This document shows positions 34,357 to 38,098 of a DNA stretch of 38,098 bases, one piece after another. This DNA is from Paratrimastix pyriformis. Taxonomy: Eukaryota; Preaxostyla; Paratrimastigidae. The position numbers were made by a program, and so were the translations under genes. The first letter of the stretch is position 1, and each line of letters opens with the position of its first letter. The notes beneath the pieces are model-generated. The model was given only the letters and a program-made list of their open reading frames with translations, was not told the origin of the DNA and did not search any database. The stretch spans positions 1 through 38,098 of the forward strand of contig JAPMOS010000263.1 in NCBI GenBank assembly GCA_027972325.1, given 5' to 3'.

Positions 34357-36542
34357 TGGTGAACACCCGTTTTTCAGGGACTACCGACCGAACAACAACG
34401 AAACTCTCCTCCAATGGCCTCTACTCATCGACTTCAAGACCCTCCGATGCCCAAGATCAACATCAAGGTTCCAACTCCTGGGACACCCAATCCGACCCCA
34501 ACGGCTCTTCGAGTGGCTCTTCGAGTGCCGTTTCGGCGGGAAGGGGCACCCGCGGCCCGGGCTCGACCTTCTTGGACCGGCTGATGGTTACGGATGCCCG
34601 CGTGTCCGGGGCGGCTCCCGGTGGCCCGGCAAGCCCGGCGCAGGCCCTACAGGCGGCTGCGGCTGTCCACAAGGCTGCTTCCGCTGCGCAGGCTGCGTCC
34701 GGCCTGGCCACCGCGACCGCTCCGCTACCATCCCAGGACCTCGACGACGACGGTGCCGCCCAGAGCGGGCCCGAGGGGACCGTCCCGCTGCCCCCCGCGC
34801 CCCCTGTGCCCACCCCGGCCCTGCAGATTCACTCTGCCGTCACCCCCCAGCCCCAGGAAGGCCTCGACCTCTACATCCGGCGCGTGATGGAGGCCTCGCT
34901 GGGGGACTTTCTCGAGCAGCAGCGGGCCTTGCTCGTGGCCGCAGCTGCTGCCTCCGCGGCCTTGCCTCCCGCCCAGGAGGCCGGCCTTGCTGCCCGCGGT
35001 GCTGCTGGTGCCCCCCCGGGTGCCGGTGGTGCCGCCGCCGTGCCGGCCGCGGATGAGCCTGCTCCGCTCTCGTTTTTTCGGCCCGACCAGGCCACTGCCA
35101 CCATCGTCCCGTCCAACCAAGTCCCAGCCGCCGCAGCCTTCCGGCGGCTCGCCCGGGCTGCTCCCGGTCCCTTTCCGGGGGAGGCCGACCCGCCCAGCGG
35201 CGACGATGATGCCGCTGGTGCCGAGGGCGAATTTGCGGACGAGGACGACGCTGCCGCCGCCGGCGACGAGGATGAGCTCCGCCAGGACCTCGACGACGAC
35301 GGTGCCGCCCAGAGCGGGCCCGAGGGGACCGTCCCGCTGCCCCCCGCGCCCCCTGTGCCCACCCCGGCCCTGCAGATTCACTCTGCCGTCACCCCCCAGC
35401 CCCAGGAAGGCCTCGACCTCTACATCCGGCGCGTGATGGAGGCCTCGCTGGGGGACTTTCTCGAGCAGCAGCGGGCCTTGCTCGTGGCCGCAGCTGCTGC
35501 CTCCGCGGCCTTGCCTCCCGCCCAGGAGGCCGGCCTTGCTGCCCGCGGTGCTGCTGGTGCCCCCCCGGGTGCCGGTGGTGCCGCCGCCGTGCCGGCCGCG
35601 GATGAGCCTGCTCCGCTCTCGTTTTTTCGGCCCGACCAGGCCACTGCAACCAACGTTCCGTCCAACCAAGTCCCAGCCGCCGCAGCCTTCCGGCGGCTCG
35701 CCCGGGCTGCTCCCGGTCCCTTTCCGGGGGAGGCCGACCCGCCCAGCGGCGACGATGATGCCGCCGGCGCCGAGGGCGAATTTGCGGACGAGGACGACGC
35801 TGCCGCCGCCGGCGACGAGGATGAGCTCCGGCACGCAGCCGACCCGCAGCAGCAGCCTGGCGACCGCGAGGCCTCTGACAGGCTCGCACTGGAGCGCGCC
35901 CGGGCATTTGTCCGGGGCGTTGCCGTGCCCAGCGACTTTCCCCAGCTCGGCTCCGTCACGGGCCTTGCCCGCGAGTCCAGGGCTGAATTCCGCTTTCTCC
36001 AGCGCCTTCACCGGGAATCGCTCAACCTTGAGCGGCTGGCGCGCCTGCCCTGCACCGAGGAGGACTTGCGCGCCGCCCTCTCTTGCTTTGCTCGCTCCAT
36101 TGCCTCCGCCATCGTGGACCGCAAGCGGCTCGCCTGGGTGCACACAGCACTTGCCCCGACGTGGCCCGCATGTACGAGTATGTCCGCACCGCTCCCGAGG
36201 TCGCCACGGGCCAGAACCTCCAGCAGCTCGACTTCGCCATCCGCCTCGCTCAGGGCATGCGCGCCCTGCCCGGCCAGCAGCAGCAGCAACGCGGCGGCCA
36301 GGCTGGCGGGCGTCGCATGGGCGGGGGCCGGATCGCGACTTCCGCTCGTCGGGTGGCCGCGGCGGCTTCGGCGGGCGCAGCTATGGCGGCGGGTTTGGCC
36401 GAGGCGGCGACCGGTTCAACGACTTTGCCCAGCGCCAGCAGCGCAGCTTCCGCAGCGGCGCCGCTTCGACAATGGTGGCGGCAACAACGGCTCCGCCGGC
36501 GGGCGCCAGCAGGCGCAGTCGGGCGGCGCCGGCGAGCAGTAA
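34341..36542 (+). CDS. Gag-like protein of DIRS-like copy 2 with internal duplication
   Basis: A 733-codon open frame starting MPSFFVVNTRFSGTTDRTTT. The N-terminal 130 residues are Ser/Ala-rich. Two near-identical 183-residue units follow (residues 132-314 and 315-497), each with an acidic start (DLDDDGAAQSGPEG), a helical LDLYIRRVMEASLGDFLEQQ segment, an Ala-rich stretch and an acidic end. After the repeats the protein resembles the copy 1 gag. Copy 1 lacks the region before the end of the second unit, so whether the duplication is general to the family is unknown. Confidence 0.65.
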   Translation: MPSFFVVNTRFSGTTDRTTTKLSSNGLYSSTSRPSDAQDQHQGSNSWDTQSDPNGSSSGSSSAVSAGRGTRGPGSTFLDRLMVTDARVSGAAPGGPASPAQALQAAAAVHKAASAAQAASGLATATAPLPSQDLDDDGAAQSGPEGTVPLPPAPPVPTPALQIHSAVTPQPQEGLDLYIRRVMEASLGDFLEQQRALLVAAAAASAALPPAQEAGLAARGAAGAPPGAGGAAAVPAADEPAPLSFFRPDQATATIVPSNQVPAAAAFRRLARAAPGPFPGEADPPSGDDDAAGAEGEFADEDDAAAAGDEDELRQDLDDDGAAQSGPEGTVPLPPAPPVPTPALQIHSAVTPQPQEGLDLYIRRVMEASLGDFLEQQRALLVAAAAASAALPPAQEAGLAARGAAGAPPGAGGAAAVPAADEPAPLSFFRPDQATATNVPSNQVPAAAAFRRLARAAPGPFPGEADPPSGDDDAAGAEGEFADEDDAAAAGDEDELRHAADPQQQPGDREASDRLALERARAFVRGVAVPSDFPQLGSVTGLARESRAEFRFLQRLHRESLNLERLARLPCTEEDLRAALSCFARSIASAIVDRKRLAWVHTALAPTWPACTSMSAPLPRSPRARTSSSSTSPSASLRACAPCPASSSSNAAARLAGVAWAGAGSRLPLVGWPRRLRRAQLWRRVWPRRRPVQRLCPAPAAQLPQRRRFDNGGGNNGSAGGRQQAQSGGAGEQ
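34734..35831 (+). repeat. Tandem duplication, two 549-bp units in frame
   Basis: Units 34734-35282 and 35283-35831, about 99 percent identical (about five substitutions seen). 549 is divisible by three, so the gag frame is kept. The junction lies between an acidic GDEDEL-type end and the next DLDDDG start. Very recent by its identity. Confidence 0.9.
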
Positions 36543-36699
36543 CGGCGCAGAGCCGCGCGCCGCGGCAGCAACGGGGTCCGCCTTCTCCACCACCATCACC
36601 GCCGCCCTCCCGCTGCCGCCGCCACGGTGCGACCATCCCCGCTCTCGGGCCGGCCGCATCTCCACCACCACCACCACCACCACCAGCTCGCTTCAGCAC

Positions 36700-38098
36700 T
36701 GGGCGTCCCTCCTCCCGCCCTTCCGGGCCTTCTGGGAGGAGCATTTCCACTGCCCCGCCCGTGCACAACTGGCTCCTGCACGGCTTCCGCATCCCGCTCC
36801 TCTGCAAGCCGTGCAGCTCCCATTCTGCCCAACTACGTGCACCCGAGCACGCCTCCTTCGTCGACCAGGTGGCTCGCCTCCTCGAGACGGGCGCGATCCG
36901 ACCCGTCCAGGCGCCGCCGCACAACATCTCCGCTGACGTGCGCCCAAGAAGAACGGCAAGTTGAGGCTGTGCATCGACATGCGCTTCGTCAACTCCTTCG
37001 TCCAGGCGCCGGCCTCAAGCTGGAGGACCTGACCACGCTGGCGCCCCTGCTGCGCGACGGGGACTACATCTCGACGGCGGACCTCTCCGAGGCTACCATC
37101 ACCTGCGCATTCACCCCGACGACCAGCAGCTCTTGGGATTCTTGGCGGGGCCGCTACTACGTCTACGGTTCTCCCGTTCGGCCTCCTGTGCGCCCCGCGC
37201 CCCAAGTTTCTCAGGCCCCTCTGCGAGTACCTCCGGGGCCCTCGTGCGGCCTGCGGATGCTCTCCTACATCGACGACTTCATCGTGGCCAGTCGGCCGGC
37301 CGAGGCCGATCGCGAGTGGGCGCGCTTCGTGGCCGTGATGGAGCAGGCGGGCATGAACCTCAAGCTGGAGAAGTGCCATCCGCCCGCCCCGGCAGCAGTT
37401 CCTGGGGTACGAGGTCGAGACCGCTCCCCAGGTGCGCTACTGCGTGCCCGCCGAAGCGGCGCACCATCCGGCACGAGATCGCCCGGCTGCTGCGCTGCTC
37501 GCGGCCCCACGTGCGCCGGGTGGCCCACGTGGCGGGCCTCTGCCTGTCCGTCTCGCGGGCCGTGGCGCCCGCCAAGTTTCTCCTGCGCAACGTCTACCGC
37601 GTGGTCGCAGCAGCCCCAACTGGCACTGCTGCGTGATGCTGGACGAGCCGGCCCGGGGGACCTCCGCTGGTGGCTGGAGGCCTCGAGGGCTGGAACAGGC
37701 CTGTCCGCTCCCGGCGCCGGCCGATCTGACTGCGCCACGGACGCCTCGGACATCGGCTGGGGCCTGCTGGCTGGAGCGCAACGAGACAGCCCAGGGCCCT
37801 GGACGGGCGTCATGCGCAGACGCCATCAACCAGCGCGAGCATGGCCGTGCTCAACGCCCTGCGCATCTGGGCCGCGACGCCGGCCTGGCGGAACCACGGT
37901 GCTCTTCCAGGTCGACAACGCGACGACGGTGGCCCACCTCAACGGTTCGGCCGCCTCAACCAGGCCCTGGACGGGATCGCCCGGGCCATCCACGCCCCGC
38001 AGCGCCGGTTACCTGCAGGCCGAGCACGTGGACGAATACCACGGCGGACCAGCTCGCGGGACTTCGACGCAGCGTGGGCGGCGCTGTGGACCGGCTCA
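36700..38098 (+). pseudogene. Reverse transcriptase-RNase H region of DIRS-like copy 2, partial
   Basis: Nucleotide sequence parallels 27640-29060 of copy 1, including the stretches encoding the fingers, the LSYIDDFIVASRP active site (about 37262-37300) and the start of RNase H. The gene continues past the window edge. It is broken in many places, although the nucleotide match to copy 1 is high throughout. Confidence 0.8.

Larger units (their letters stand above)
34063..38098 (+). mobile_element. DIRS-like tyrosine-recombinase retroelement, copy 2 (runs off the right edge)
   Basis: Starts with the left terminal repeat, then a gag-like gene carrying a tandem duplication, then the reverse transcriptase and RNase H. 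The window ends before the recombinase. It matches copy 1 closely from 35731 onward. It is broken, with well over ten small breaks, nearly all after the middle of gag, while the DNA identity to copy 1 stays high. It is therefore young, or the base sequence contains technical errors. Confidence 0.85.

Noticed and set aside
34725-36143. 472-codon minus-strand frame over the copy 2 gag
   Set aside because: Low-complexity antisense frame in GC-rich DNA, duplicated only because the DNA is duplicated.
1-38098. tRNA or rRNA genes
   Set aside because: No cloverleaf with conserved TTC loop and no rRNA core sequence was noticed on either strand; a covariance-model scan was not possible.

Overview
The window looks like eukaryotic, probably protist, DNA: a block of nested mobile elements with no certain host gene. 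Two base compositions alternate sharply. An AT-rich, gene-dense block fills roughly 1-22857. GC-rich transposons fill most of 22858-38098, and one GC-rich DNA transposon sits inside the AT-rich block. The AT-rich block is a fossil Maverick/Polinton- or virophage-like element. It carries an rve-type integrase, a protein-primed family B DNA polymerase, a GIY-YIG nuclease, an A32/FtsK-like packaging ATPase, a fibre gene ending in an S74 chaperone domain, and a set of compact genes of unknown function. It is broken, with about a dozen breaks, but most genes are still readable. A host with a GC-rich genome fits best. A flagellate like Cafeteria, which is known to carry AT-rich mavirus-like elements interrupted by tyrosine-recombinase retrotransposons, is a reasonable but unproven guess.

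Layout: a fragment and the integrase (60-1225, integrase on minus); polymerase (1295-5205); small coiled-coil gene and GIY-YIG nuclease (5228-6163); a 900-bp AT-rich gap; a VLTF3-like zinc-ribbon gene (7089-7604); a tightly packed set of probable virion genes (7601-13434); zinc-finger ATPase (13541-14617, minus); membrane proteins (14684-16159); fibre gene (16224-21282) split by a 2,080-bp pogo-like transposon (17951-20030); a DUF5871-like gene (21279-21953, minus); and AT-rich repeats (to 22857). Then come a truncated tyrosine-recombinase-type retroelement on the minus strand (22858 to about 26570), a DIRS-like retroelement copy on plus (26689-31578), a LINE fragment (31579-33137), an AT-rich island that looks like a second scrap of the virus-like element (33138-33890), and a second DIRS-like copy running off the right edge (34063-38098).

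The AT-rich genes look like one expression unit. Many starts have an AT-rich TCTA box a few to about 50 bp upstream, the motif known as the late promoter of Cafeteria roenbergensis virus and shared by mavirus. The zinc-ribbon gene resembles the poxvirus/NCLDV late transcription factor VLTF3. One virion-type protein has an N-myristoylation signal and a C-terminal membrane anchor, as in the poxvirus L1/F9 family. No complete major capsid gene is visible in the main block; the only capsid-like sequence is the island near 33.4 kb. The most interesting content is therefore a Polinton/virophage-scale element with giant-virus-like transcription and membrane components, later used repeatedly as a landing site for other transposons.
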